From Novosphingobium sp. G106 (lineage in GTDB: Bacteria; Pseudomonadota; Alphaproteobacteria; Sphingomonadales; Sphingomonadaceae), in contig NZ_JAHOOZ010000004.1 in NCBI RefSeq assembly GCF_019075875.1, positions 207,061-271,060 of the forward strand: a DNA stretch of 64,000 bases, written 5' to 3'. The stretch's first letter is position 1. Each line of letters opens with the position of its first letter. The position numbers were made by a program, and so were the translations under genes. Positions 1-7,510 of this stretch are shown piece by piece. The notes under the pieces were generated by a model, which was given only the letters and a program-made list of their open reading frames with translations, did not search any database and was not told the origin of the DNA.

Positions 1-366
1 GCTGTTGGACAGCAGAGCACCCGCCAGTACGATCGGAACCGTGGCGAGCGCGATCCAGATCGCCAGACGGAGATCGGGATTGGCGAACTGCCGACGGCCG
101 ATCGCCGACACGGAACCGACCGCCAGGCGGCGGACATCCTGCCAGAAATAACTGACCACGGCGGCGAGCGCGGCGAGTTGCATCGCGGCCGAAAAAGCCG
201 AGCCGGGATCTCGCCAGCCCAAGAGGGCCGGCACGACGCGCATATGGGCGGTCGATGAAATCGGCAGGAGTTCGGTGATACCTTGCACCACGCCCAATAT
301 GGCAACCTTGGCATAACCCAGTGTCACGAAGCCAGTGTCGACGCCTGCGGCACATTGTCCGGTCAT
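1..366 (-). CDS. uppP: Undecaprenyl-diphosphatase UppP/BacA family (PbrB-like), C-terminus beyond window
   Basis: Integral-membrane phosphatase that converts undecaprenyl diphosphate to the monophosphate. The translation from the ATG at 366 carries the BacA signature: QGITE at residues 28-32 (the QxxxE motif) followed by LPISSTAH at 34-41, then hydrophobic helices. 122 codons are visible and the gene runs off the left edge (family about 260-270 residues). It lies 65 bp downstream of the P-type ATPase on the same strand. In lead-resistance operons PbrB is a phosphatase of this family that works with the PbrA pump to trap exported lead as phosphate, so the context suggests that role rather than housekeeping cell-wall synthesis. 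Family assignment is firm; the lead role is inferred. Confidence 0.9.
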   Translation of the reverse strand, partial: MTGQCAAGVDTGFVTLGYAKVAILGVVQGITELLPISSTAHMRVVPALLGWRDPGSAFSAAMQLAALAAVVSYFWQDVRRLAVGSVSAIGRRQFANPDLRLAIWIALATVPIVLAGALLSNS

Positions 367-431
367 AGCAGTGCGGTCCTATTGGGTGGTGGATGAGCGT
401 AGATCGTTGCTTCGCTGCCTGGGTGACCGGA

Positions 432-2954
432 TTATCGAACTCGCTGGTCGCGACCCACAAGACGCATACCATTGAGCACGACCAGGAGGGATGCGCCGAC
501 ATCCGCAGCGATCGCGCCCCAGAGCGACGCCATGCCAAGCAGCGTCAAACCTGCGAAAACGAGTTTTATGGCCAGCGAGAAGCCGATGTTCTGCCGGATG
601 ACGGCGAGCGTCGCCCTCGAATGCCGGATGAGCCACGGCAGGCGAGAGAGATCGTCCTGCATCAGCGCGATATCCGCTGTCTCGATCGCCGCATCGCTGC
701 CAATCGCGCCCATGGCGATGCCTAGGCCCGAGCGCGCCATCGCCGGCGCATCATTGACGCCGTCACCGACCATGGCGACGAGGCCGTGCTGCGCTACCAG
801 CCTTTCTATCGCCGCGACCTTTTGTTCGGGAAGGAGCTCGGCGTGAACCTCATCCACGCCGGTCGCGCGCGCGATGGCCTGGGCAGGCGCGCGACTGTCA
901 CCGGTCAGCATGACGATCTGCGCGATGCCAAGTTCATGCAGTTGCGCGACGATCTGTCGGGCCTCGGGACGCATCGCGTCACCGACCGCGATTAATCCGA
1001 TGACCGACTTTGCCTCACCGACAATAATCCCGGTCAATCCCGCGGCGGCGATACGATGCAATTGGGCGGCAAGCGCAGCATTGCCGGCTGCCCCAAGTCG
1101 CTCTTCAAGATAACCCGGGGATCCGACCCAGGCCTCCCGACCATCGATCGTGCCAACGACGCCTTTGCCGGGCACCGCCGTCACGGCCTTTGCGGGGACC
1201 ACGTCAACACCGCGTTCCGCTGCGGCATCGAGAATCGCACGCGCAATAGGATGTTCGCTTCGAGCTTCGATGGCGGCAGCAACCGCCAGCAGCTCAAGTT
1301 CGTCCCGGTCGCCGAGCGGTATCAGTTCGATCACCTTGGGACGTCCAAGCGTGAGCGTCCCTGTCTTGTCCATGGCGATCGCGGTGATGCGGGCAGGCGT
1401 TTCGAGATGGACGCCACCTTTGACCAGGATACCCTGCCTGGCTGCACCGGTCAGTCCCGCAACGATGCTGACGGGGGTCGAGATGACGAGGGCGCAGGGG
1501 CAGGCGATGACAAGCAGTACCAGCGCCTGATAAAACCAAGCGGCCCAACTGCCCCCGAGCAGAAACGGCGGCACGAGGAACACCGCCAGCGCAAGCGCCA
1601 TCACCACCGGTGTGTAGATCCGTGCGAAGCGTTCCACCCATTGTTCGGTCGGCGCACGCTTGCTCTGCGCTTCACCAACCATGCGCACGATACGGGCGAG
1701 CGTCGTGTCCGAAGCGGGCCGGGTCGTTGCGATCTCGATCGCGCCCATGCCGTTGATGGTTCCTGCAAAGACCATTGCGCCTTGCGCGACTGTAACGGGT
1801 ACGCTCTCGCCTGTAATCGGCGCCTGATCGACCGCGCTCGTCCCCGCAACCACACGCCCATCGAGCGGAATTTTTCCGCCGGGCGGAACGATCACTTGCG
1901 TTCCGACCGCGACGTCGGCGACCGGCACATCCTTCTCGACGCCTGCGGCATCCCGTATTCGGGCAGAGTCAGGCGCGATGTCCATGAGCGCCGCGACGGC
2001 GCGGCGGGCACGTCCAAGGCTCCATGCCTCGAGGGCGAGAGCAAGCGCGAAGAAGAACGCCACGGTCGCCGCTTCGAACCATTGCCCGATGCCGAGGGCG
2101 CCCGCCACCGCGACGATCATGAGCAGGTTCATGTCCGGCCGGAGCCGCCGTGCCGCGAGGACCGCCTTGGGGGCGACGTACCGAACCGCCGAGAGGATCG
2201 CCAGGGAATAGGCGATCATGGCGAGGAAGGGAGGATGAGCCTCCCGCGCCAGACTCTCGTGCAACACCGCGGCGAGGCCGCTCGCGCGGACATGGATCGC
2301 AAAGCCCGCCACGACCAACACGCCGCTCGCGATCGTCAGCGCCGCCTGGATGCGGCGCCGACGCTGATCGGCTTGCGCGCCGGCACTGTTCACGCCTTCT
2401 TTCCAGAGCTCGGCGCGCATGCCGGTGCGCTCGACCGCCTTCAATATTTCGATGTGATGTAGGGCGTCGGTAGCACCCGCGACCGACATGCGGCCATTGA
2501 TGAGATCGAACGATAGCTTCTCCAACCCGACGACCGGCCCGACTTCGCGCTTGAGCACCGCGACTTCGTCACCGCAGTCCATGCCGTGGATTTTGAAGAT
2601 GACGCTATTCGGACGGTCAGGAAGCATCTGTTCGACAGGCGTCGGTTCGCCCGAGCAGCTGCTGCAACCGCCGGCCTCTACTTTATCCTCCGCGAATGCA
2701 TCCGCGGTTTGCAATTCGGCTGTCATTCCGGTGGTCGATACGGCCGCGATCAGCGCCTCCACCACGATGCCGGACTCGACATCGACATCGAGGAGACCGC
2801 GCTTCGGCTGGAACGACAACAGCTGCTCGTCCCCGACAAGCGGGACGAGGACTGCCTTGAGAAGCCGGACCTCATTCTGGCAGTCGAGCCCGTGGACCTT
2901 GAAACGCCACCAGCGGCCCATCGCGATAGCGTGCGCGTCGGTTTGCTCGACCAT
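432..2954 (-). CDS. pbrA: P1B-type Zn/Cd/Pb-exporting ATPase (PbrA/ZntA/CadA-like)
   Basis: Inner-membrane heavy-metal export ATPase, 840 residues from the start chosen here. Two N-terminal metal-binding-like domains carry HGLDCQNE (21-28) and HGMDCGDE (123-130); both have DCxxE-type sites rather than the usual CxxC, with a CSSC cluster at 97-100 between them. The pump core has a CPC motif (about 484), DKTGTLT phosphorylation site (about 527), SEHPIA and GDGVNDAPA (about 728). CPC and the general layout fit the P1B-2 Zn/Cd/Pb class. The ATG at 2954 is preceded by GAGGTGA at ideal spacing. Longer in-frame starts would run back through the promoter and into the divergent regulator gene. It is expressed from the MerR-type promoter at 2986-3016, with uppP downstream. 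The PbrA name rests on context; ZntA or CadA would also fit. Confidence 0.93.
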   Translation of the reverse strand: MVEQTDAHAIAMGRWWRFKVHGLDCQNEVRLLKAVLVPLVGDEQLLSFQPKRGLLDVDVESGIVVEALIAAVSTTGMTAELQTADAFAEDKVEAGGCSSCSGEPTPVEQMLPDRPNSVIFKIHGMDCGDEVAVLKREVGPVVGLEKLSFDLINGRMSVAGATDALHHIEILKAVERTGMRAELWKEGVNSAGAQADQRRRRIQAALTIASGVLVVAGFAIHVRASGLAAVLHESLAREAHPPFLAMIAYSLAILSAVRYVAPKAVLAARRLRPDMNLLMIVAVAGALGIGQWFEAATVAFFFALALALEAWSLGRARRAVAALMDIAPDSARIRDAAGVEKDVPVADVAVGTQVIVPPGGKIPLDGRVVAGTSAVDQAPITGESVPVTVAQGAMVFAGTINGMGAIEIATTRPASDTTLARIVRMVGEAQSKRAPTEQWVERFARIYTPVVMALALAVFLVPPFLLGGSWAAWFYQALVLLVIACPCALVISTPVSIVAGLTGAARQGILVKGGVHLETPARITAIAMDKTGTLTLGRPKVIELIPLGDRDELELLAVAAAIEARSEHPIARAILDAAAERGVDVVPAKAVTAVPGKGVVGTIDGREAWVGSPGYLEERLGAAGNAALAAQLHRIAAAGLTGIIVGEAKSVIGLIAVGDAMRPEARQIVAQLHELGIAQIVMLTGDSRAPAQAIARATGVDEVHAELLPEQKVAAIERLVAQHGLVAMVGDGVNDAPAMARSGLGIAMGAIGSDAAIETADIALMQDDLSRLPWLIRHSRATLAVIRQNIGFSLAIKLVFAGLTLLGMASLWGAIAADVGASLLVVLNGMRLVGRDQRVR

Positions 2955-2985
2955 ATCGTCACCTCGACTCTTCGACATGACACCC

Positions 2986-3016
2986 TCTATAAAGTCTGAA
3001 GTTACTAGAGGGTCAA
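2986..3016 (-). promoter_or_regulatory. MerR-family promoter/operator O1 of the P-type ATPase operon
   Basis: On the minus strand TTGACC (3016-3011) and TATAGA (2991-2986) are separated by 19 bp, the overlong spacer typical of MerR-activated promoters. The operator (2993-3013) starts with ACCCTCTAG; its right arm CTTCAGACT is only partly symmetric. The plus strand has TATAAA at 2988-2993, a likely -10 for the divergent regulator. Confidence 0.82.
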
Positions 3017-3021
3017 CCGAT

Positions 3022-3441
3022 ATGTCCGTCGAGCTACTCAGCATTGGAAAGCTCGCGAAAGCGACAGGGACGAAGGTCGAGACAATTCGCTACTATGAGA
3101 GTGTAGGCTTGCTTGCCCCGCCGGGGCGAACGAAGGGCAATTATCGGGCCTATTCCGCGCAGCATCTCGCACGGCTCAGCTTCATCCGCCGGGCACGCGC
3201 GCTGGGTTTCTCGATCGACCAGGTCCAGGAGCTTCTCAAGCTCGCGGACCAGAAAGACATTTCGTGCAAGGCCGTCGACACGATCGCCCGCGAACATCTC
3301 GCCGAGATCGACCGGAAGCTTCGGGATCTGAATACCCTCAGATCCGAACTGAGCAGCGTTATCGTCCAGTGCGGGCAGGGCACCATTTCCGAGTGCCGGA
3401 TCATCGAGACCCTGGCGCCGGATTCCGTGGCGGGCGGTTAG
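3022..3441 (+). CDS. pbrR: MerR-family metal-responsive regulator (PbrR/CadR/ZntR-like)
   Basis: 139-residue MerR-type activator. An N-terminal winged helix-turn-helix (SIGKLAKATG, then TIRYYESVGLL at 21-31) is followed by a long dimerisation helix and a C-terminal metal loop. Cysteines sit at 82, 117 and 125, close to the three metal-ligand cysteines of Zn/Cd/Pb sensors (near 79, 114 and 124 in ZntR). The ATG has GAGGG nine bases upstream. It is divergent from the P-type ATPase with the 19-bp-spacer promoter between them, the classic layout for self-controlled MerR loci. Matching operators before the FTR1 gene and before the czc block suggest it controls those too. Which metal it senses cannot be read from sequence; lead is favoured by the surrounding pbr-like genes. 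Confidence 0.92.
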   Translation: MSVELLSIGKLAKATGTKVETIRYYESVGLLAPPGRTKGNYRAYSAQHLARLSFIRRARALGFSIDQVQELLKLADQKDISCKAVDTIAREHLAEIDRKLRDLNTLRSELSSVIVQCGQGTISECRIIETLAPDSVAGG

Positions 3442-3511
3442 GAGGGGCGGGGTAGACTCGGGATCATTTTTTGCGGTCAGTCGCGCTAATGCAAACAAGT
3501 CGCAAAACAGC

Positions 3512-3542
3512 TTGACCCTCTAGCTGCTAGAGGGTCTAAAGG
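3512..3542 (+). promoter_or_regulatory. MerR-type operator O2 before the FTR1 gene
   Basis: Positions 3515-3535 form a perfect 21-bp dyad, ACCCTCTAGC and its mirror GCTAGAGGGT around a central T. It starts inside a TTGACC -35 box (3512-3517). A 19-bp spacer would put a weak -10 (TAAAGG) at 3537. AGGAGG at 3540-3545 is the ribosome site of the next gene, so a transcript from this promoter would have almost no leader. Confidence 0.75.
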
Positions 3543-3548
3543 AGGCGG

Positions 3549-5534
3549 ATGTTTACGTCCCCGTCCCGCCTCCGCCTTTTGCCGATTCGCGTGCAAGTGC
3601 CCTCACGCCACCGATGGGCGCTCCGCATGTTGGCGATACTTGGTGCCGTGTTCTGTACACTGGGTGCAAGCGCCATCGCCCAGGCCGAAACGGCGGATGT
3701 CCAGACCGCATGGCGGCTTCTCGACTATATGGCGGTCGACTATGGTGGTGCGGTCTCCGGAGGCAGGATCAAGAATGCCTCCGAATATGCTGAAATGACC
3801 GAGTTCGCGGCGTCGGTCTCCGCGCGCCTCGCAACGCTGCCGCCAACGCCTGAACGCGCCCGGCTTCTCGAGGGCGCGACACGGCTTCAGGCGGTCGTTG
3901 CCGCCAAGGGCTCGCCGAGCCAGGTTGCCGATCTTGCCCATGGTCTCGCCGCCGATTTGCTCAAAGCCTATCCGGTCCCGCTTGCTCCGGCCAAGGCACC
4001 CGATTTCGCCCGTGGTGCGACGCTCTTCGCCCAGAATTGCGCGAGCTGCCACGGTGCGGCCGGCGATGGTCATGGCCCGAACGCCGCCAAGCTCGCCACC
4101 CCGCCGATCGCGTTCACCGATCTCACCCGCGCTCGCCAGCGCAGCCCCTTCGCGCTCTATCAGGTGATCGACCAGGGTATCGACGGCACCGCGATGCAGA
4201 GCTTCTCGTCGCTGCCGTCAGACGATCGCTGGGCGCTTGCCTTCTATGCGGGGCATTTCGCCTTTTCCGATGCGGCCGCTAAGGAAGGCGAACGGCTATG
4301 GAAAGCCGATCCCAGCCTTCGCCAACGGATTCCCGATCTGACGGCACTGGCCGGGCTGACCCCGGAAACGCTCGCCAAGAGCATGGGGCCCGAGCAGGCC
4401 GATGCGATCATAGCCTATCTGCGCCGCCACCCTGAAGCCGTGGTTCAGCAGGCACCGGGCTCGCTCGACGTGGCGCGGGGCAAACTGGCGCAGAGCCTCG
4501 CGGCCTATCGCGCGGGCAATCGCCATGCGGCGCAGGAATTAGCGCTGTCGGCCTATCTCGACGGGTTCGAGCCGCTCGAACCCATGCTGACCGCGCGTGA
4601 CGCAACGCTTATGGGGCATATCGAGAGCGCCATGGGCGAATTCCGCGCATCGCTCCAGCAAGGCCGCCCGGCCGACGAGGTGGCGACCCGCGTCCAGGTG
4701 CTCGGTGGTCTGTTCGATGACGCGGAAGCTGCGATGTCTCCGGACGCGGCGAGCAGTGCATCGACCTTCGTCGGCGCTCTCACCATCCTGCTGCGCGAGG
4801 GCCTTGAAGCGCTGCTGATCGTCGTTGCGATGATCGCCTTCCTGCGCAAAGCCGAGCGGCCCGAAGTGCTGCCTTATGTCCATGCCGGCTGGATCGGCGC
4901 GCTGGCGGCGGGCGCCCTGACCTGGGCGGTCGCTACCTACGCAATCGGGATCAGCGGCGCGAGCCGTGAATTGACCGAAGGGTTCGGGTCGCTGTTTGCA
5001 GCCGTCGTTCTTCTGTCGGTGGGGATCTGGATGCATGGCAAGGCGCAGGCGGATCAATGGCAACGCTACATCCGCGAGAAGATGTCGCGCGCGCTGTCGC
5101 GGCAGTCGGCTTGGTTCCTGTTCGGTCTCGCCTTTGTCGTCGTCTATCGCGAGGTGTTCGAGACGATCCTGTTCTACGCGGCGCTCTGGACCCAAGGCAA
5201 TGGAGGCATGATGCTGGCGGGCGCGGGCACGGCGATCCTGCTGCTCGGCCTCATCGCCTGGGCTATGCTGCGGTACAGCCGCGACCTGCCGATCGCGAAA
5301 TTCTTCGCCTACAGCGCGTGGCTGATGGCTATCCTCACAGTCGTGCTCGCTGGCAAGGGCGTGGCGGCGCTACAGGAAGCAGGCATCATCGACATCGCAC
5401 CGTTTGCCGGCGGCATTCGCGTTTCGATGCTCGGCATCTTTCCAACACTCCAGTCGATGGGCGCGCAGTTGCTGATGCTTGTGGCCGTGGGCGGGGGATT
5501 TGTCCTGAATCGTCGCCGGGCTGCAGCCGCCTGA
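3549..5534 (+). CDS. pbrT: Cytochrome c-FTR1 permease fusion (PbrT-like lead/iron uptake)
   Basis: 661-residue protein with a secretion signal (hydrophobic stretch ending near AIAQA), a periplasmic part with one haem c site (CASCH at about 163-167) and a C-terminal multi-helix FTR1 permease. The permease has both REXXE signatures needed for ferric-type transport: REGLE at about 415 and REVFE at about 535. FTR1 proteins take up Fe(III); the Cupriavidus relative PbrT carries Pb(II) inward and belongs to the same operon type. The start at 3549 has AGGAGG just upstream; an ATG at 3627 would leave a tighter signal peptide but lacks a good ribosome site. It is under operator O2, so expression probably responds to the same metal as the ATPase. 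Family is certain, substrate inferred. Confidence 0.9.
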   Translation: MFTSPSRLRLLPIRVQVPSRHRWALRMLAILGAVFCTLGASAIAQAETADVQTAWRLLDYMAVDYGGAVSGGRIKNASEYAEMTEFAASVSARLATLPPTPERARLLEGATRLQAVVAAKGSPSQVADLAHGLAADLLKAYPVPLAPAKAPDFARGATLFAQNCASCHGAAGDGHGPNAAKLATPPIAFTDLTRARQRSPFALYQVIDQGIDGTAMQSFSSLPSDDRWALAFYAGHFAFSDAAAKEGERLWKADPSLRQRIPDLTALAGLTPETLAKSMGPEQADAIIAYLRRHPEAVVQQAPGSLDVARGKLAQSLAAYRAGNRHAAQELALSAYLDGFEPLEPMLTARDATLMGHIESAMGEFRASLQQGRPADEVATRVQVLGGLFDDAEAAMSPDAASSASTFVGALTILLREGLEALLIVVAMIAFLRKAERPEVLPYVHAGWIGALAAGALTWAVATYAIGISGASRELTEGFGSLFAAVVLLSVGIWMHGKAQADQWQRYIREKMSRALSRQSAWFLFGLAFVVVYREVFETILFYAALWTQGNGGMMLAGAGTAILLLGLIAWAMLRYSRDLPIAKFFAYSAWLMAILTVVLAGKGVAALQEAGIIDIAPFAGGIRVSMLGIFPTLQSMGAQLLMLVAVGGGFVLNRRRAAAA

Positions 5535-5564
5535 TGGGTTTCGAGCAAGCCGGAAAAATTCTTC

Positions 5565-5595
5565 TTGACCCTATAGCAACTAGAGGGTGCATTAG
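5565..5595 (+). promoter_or_regulatory. MerR-type operator O3 upstream of the czc block
   Basis: TTGACC (5565-5570) overlaps a 21-bp dyad at 5568-5588 with arms ACCCTATAG and CTAGAGGGT, nearly the same as O2. A 19-bp spacer puts a weak -10 (CATTAG) at 5590-5595. Sixteen bases past the dyad is a seven-codon ORF (5604-5627) beginning ATGTTTACG, the same nine bases that open the FTR1 gene after O2. Confidence 0.7.
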
Positions 5596-5713
5596 GCCGC
5601 ACAATGTTTACGCAAGTCGGAAATTGAGCGGGGGGAGCAAGTTGCTTCATAATTTGATTATGTCAGCGCATTCAAAGTTACAAACCGGCACGTAGCTGTT
5701 ACAGGTTTATCGC

Positions 5714-6052
5714 ATGTCCCGTCTGGCCGCCTTCCTGCTGCATCTTGCGCTAGCCCTTTCCCTGGGGTTTGGCTCGGTTGCGCATGCGGCCGAGGGTATT
5801 GCGTGCGTCGAGGTCTCGGCGACGGATGAGGCCCTGTCCCATGTCGATGGGGATGGCGATCAAGTCCCGGCCGATGCCGAAAAGGGCTATCCGCATCACC
5901 ACGGCGGGTGTCATGGTCATCACGTCGGTGTTCCCGTCAAACTGACCTCGGTCCCGCAGACGTTTAGCGCACCGGCGCTGCCGCGTCCGTTTGATCACAG
6001 CCGGGTGGCGCGCGCTCCGGCCGATCCAGCTCTTCGCCCTCCGATAGCCTGA
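5714..6052 (+). CDS. Small His-rich periplasmic protein, CzcI-like
   Basis: 112 residues: a clear signal peptide (cleavage near AHAAEG), then an acidic segment (DGDGDQ) and a His-rich metal-binding patch (YPHHHGGCHGHH at about 60-71), ending in a Pro/Ala-rich tail. Small secreted metal-binding proteins of this shape (CzcI and relatives) commonly lead czcCBA operons and modulate the efflux system. It sits 63 bp before czcC on the same strand and downstream of operator O3. No catalytic motif is visible. The functional name is by position and composition only. Confidence 0.7.
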   Translation: MSRLAAFLLHLALALSLGFGSVAHAAEGIACVEVSATDEALSHVDGDGDQVPADAEKGYPHHHGGCHGHHVGVPVKLTSVPQTFSAPALPRPFDHSRVARAPADPALRPPIA

Positions 6053-6115
6053 CGATCCCTAGCACCTGTCGGCGATGCCGACGGGCTTTCCAGGTTCGTC
6101 AGGAGTCCATCATTC

Positions 6116-7384
6116 ATGTACCGTATCATTGCGGCCTTAATGGCCGTCACGTCTTGCGCGTCGATCGCGCAGGCGCAGACGGCGACGTCACCACCATCAT
6201 CTGCCAGTCAACCCATCTTCACACTCGATCGCGCCCGAACCATTGCTGGGGGAAGTTCCCCTAGTATCGAGTCGGCGGCGGCGGGGGTTCGTTCTGCGGC
6301 TGCGGGACGTACGATCGCGGGCCTCAGGCCCAATCCTGAAATTCAGGTCCAGACCGAGAATGTCGCTGGGTCTGGCATCTATCGTGGCACGCAAAGCGCG
6401 GAAACGACGGCGACCCTTGCGTTGCCGATTGAGCTTGGCGGCAAGCGTTCCGCTCGTATCGCCGTCGCAGACTCCCGGAGTGCGCGAGCGCAGATCGATG
6501 CGTCGATCGCGCTCGCGGATCTGAACCTGCGGATCACGCAAACCTATATCGCAGCGGCTGCAGCTGAACGGCGCGTGGATGTCGCACGCCAGCAGGCTGA
6601 AATTGCAGGAAATGCTTTCAAGGCAGCGCGGACGCGCGTGACGGCAGGCGCTGGTGCGCCTATCGATCAGCAGCGCGCCGACGTTTTGCGCGTGAATGCC
6701 GAGGTCGGTCTCGAGCGCGCGATTCGCGAGGCGGCGGTCGCCCGAGGCAATCTCGAACGGCTTGTGGGTCAGCCTATCGAGGGCTCGCTTGATCTTGGCT
6801 GGTTCGATCGCATCGGTGGCTATGGTCCGACGATGCCGGTCGACCCGAGCGGCACATTGGCGTTGGCCGCCGCACAGGCCGATCTCAACACTGCCGATGC
6901 TCAGGTCCGCCTGGCGAGATCCCAGCGTATCCCGGATATTACGCTTAGCGTCGGCGCGCGGCGGCTGTCGCAGACGAACGACAAAGCTGCAGTGGTGGGA
7001 ATCGCCATTCCGTTCCCACTTTTCAACAACGGAGCAGCCGCCGTAAGTCAGGCGCGGGCCGAGCAAACCCGGGCCGACGCGAACCGCCGGGTCGCCATCA
7101 TCGAGGCCGAGCAGGCCATCGCAAGCGCCCAGGCGGAGTTGGCCAATGCTGCCGCCACAGCTCGGGCGGCAGGAGGGCCGGGTCTTGCTGCAGCCTCCGA
7201 GGCAGCCCGCATTGCTCGCATTGGCTATTCTCAGGGAAAGTTCAGCCAGCTCGATCTTCTCGAGGCAGAACGGACGCTGGCAGAGACCCGGGCGGCTTAT
7301 ACCGATGCACTGGCAGCCTATCATGACGCGGAAGCGCGGCTTGAACGCCTGACCGCACCTGCCCCCGAACTGGGGGAACGCTGA
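6116..7384 (+). CDS. czcC: Outer-membrane efflux channel CzcC (TolC family)
   Basis: 422 residues with a signal peptide ending near SIAQAQ and two repeated helical outer-membrane-efflux halves rich in Ala/Arg/Gln coiled-coil sequence (for example AAAAERRVDVARQQAEIAG). This is the layout of TolC-family channels. It forms the outer-membrane exit duct for the CzcB-CzcA pump encoded next. Length matches CzcC (about 420). No strong ribosome site precedes the ATG, but it starts the signal peptide. The next recognised gene, czcB, begins 122 bp downstream. Confidence 0.92.
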   Translation: MYRIIAALMAVTSCASIAQAQTATSPPSSASQPIFTLDRARTIAGGSSPSIESAAAGVRSAAAGRTIAGLRPNPEIQVQTENVAGSGIYRGTQSAETTATLALPIELGGKRSARIAVADSRSARAQIDASIALADLNLRITQTYIAAAAAERRVDVARQQAEIAGNAFKAARTRVTAGAGAPIDQQRADVLRVNAEVGLERAIREAAVARGNLERLVGQPIEGSLDLGWFDRIGGYGPTMPVDPSGTLALAAAQADLNTADAQVRLARSQRIPDITLSVGARRLSQTNDKAAVVGIAIPFPLFNNGAAAVSQARAEQTRADANRRVAIIEAEQAIASAQAELANAAATARAAGGPGLAAASEAARIARIGYSQGKFSQLDLLEAERTLAETRAAYTDALAAYHDAEARLERLTAPAPELGER

Positions 7385-7387
7385 ACC

Positions 7388-7510
7388 ATGACAATTATCG
7401 CAGTTTCACCGCGCGACAGCACGGCACTTCCCATTGCGACGGTCGCGACGACGCGCTGGACCGTAGGGCTTCGATGCCCTGCTCCACCCCATTCCGGAGA
7501 ATTTCTATGA
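7388..7510 (+). CDS. Possible 40-residue linker ORF between czcC and czcB
   Basis: An ATG three bases after the czcC stop opens a 40-codon frame whose stop TGA overlaps the czcB ATG as ATGA, the usual pattern of translational coupling. The peptide begins MTIIAVSPRDSTALP and has no recognisable domain or membrane segment. It may be a coupling ORF that keeps ribosomes moving from czcC to czcB, or chance. There is no clear ribosome site of its own. Confidence 0.3.
   Translation: MTIIAVSPRDSTALPIATVATTRWTVGLRCPAPPHSGEFL

Noticed and set aside
2488..3021. Upstream part of the frame that contains the MerR gene
   Set aside because: It is the antisense of the ATPase gene; the MerR domain begins at 3022.
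432..3044. Extended start of the P-type ATPase at 3044 or 2976
   Set aside because: These starts lie within or at the edge of the MerR-type promoter and, for 3044, inside the divergent regulator gene; the ATG at 2954 has the ribosome site.
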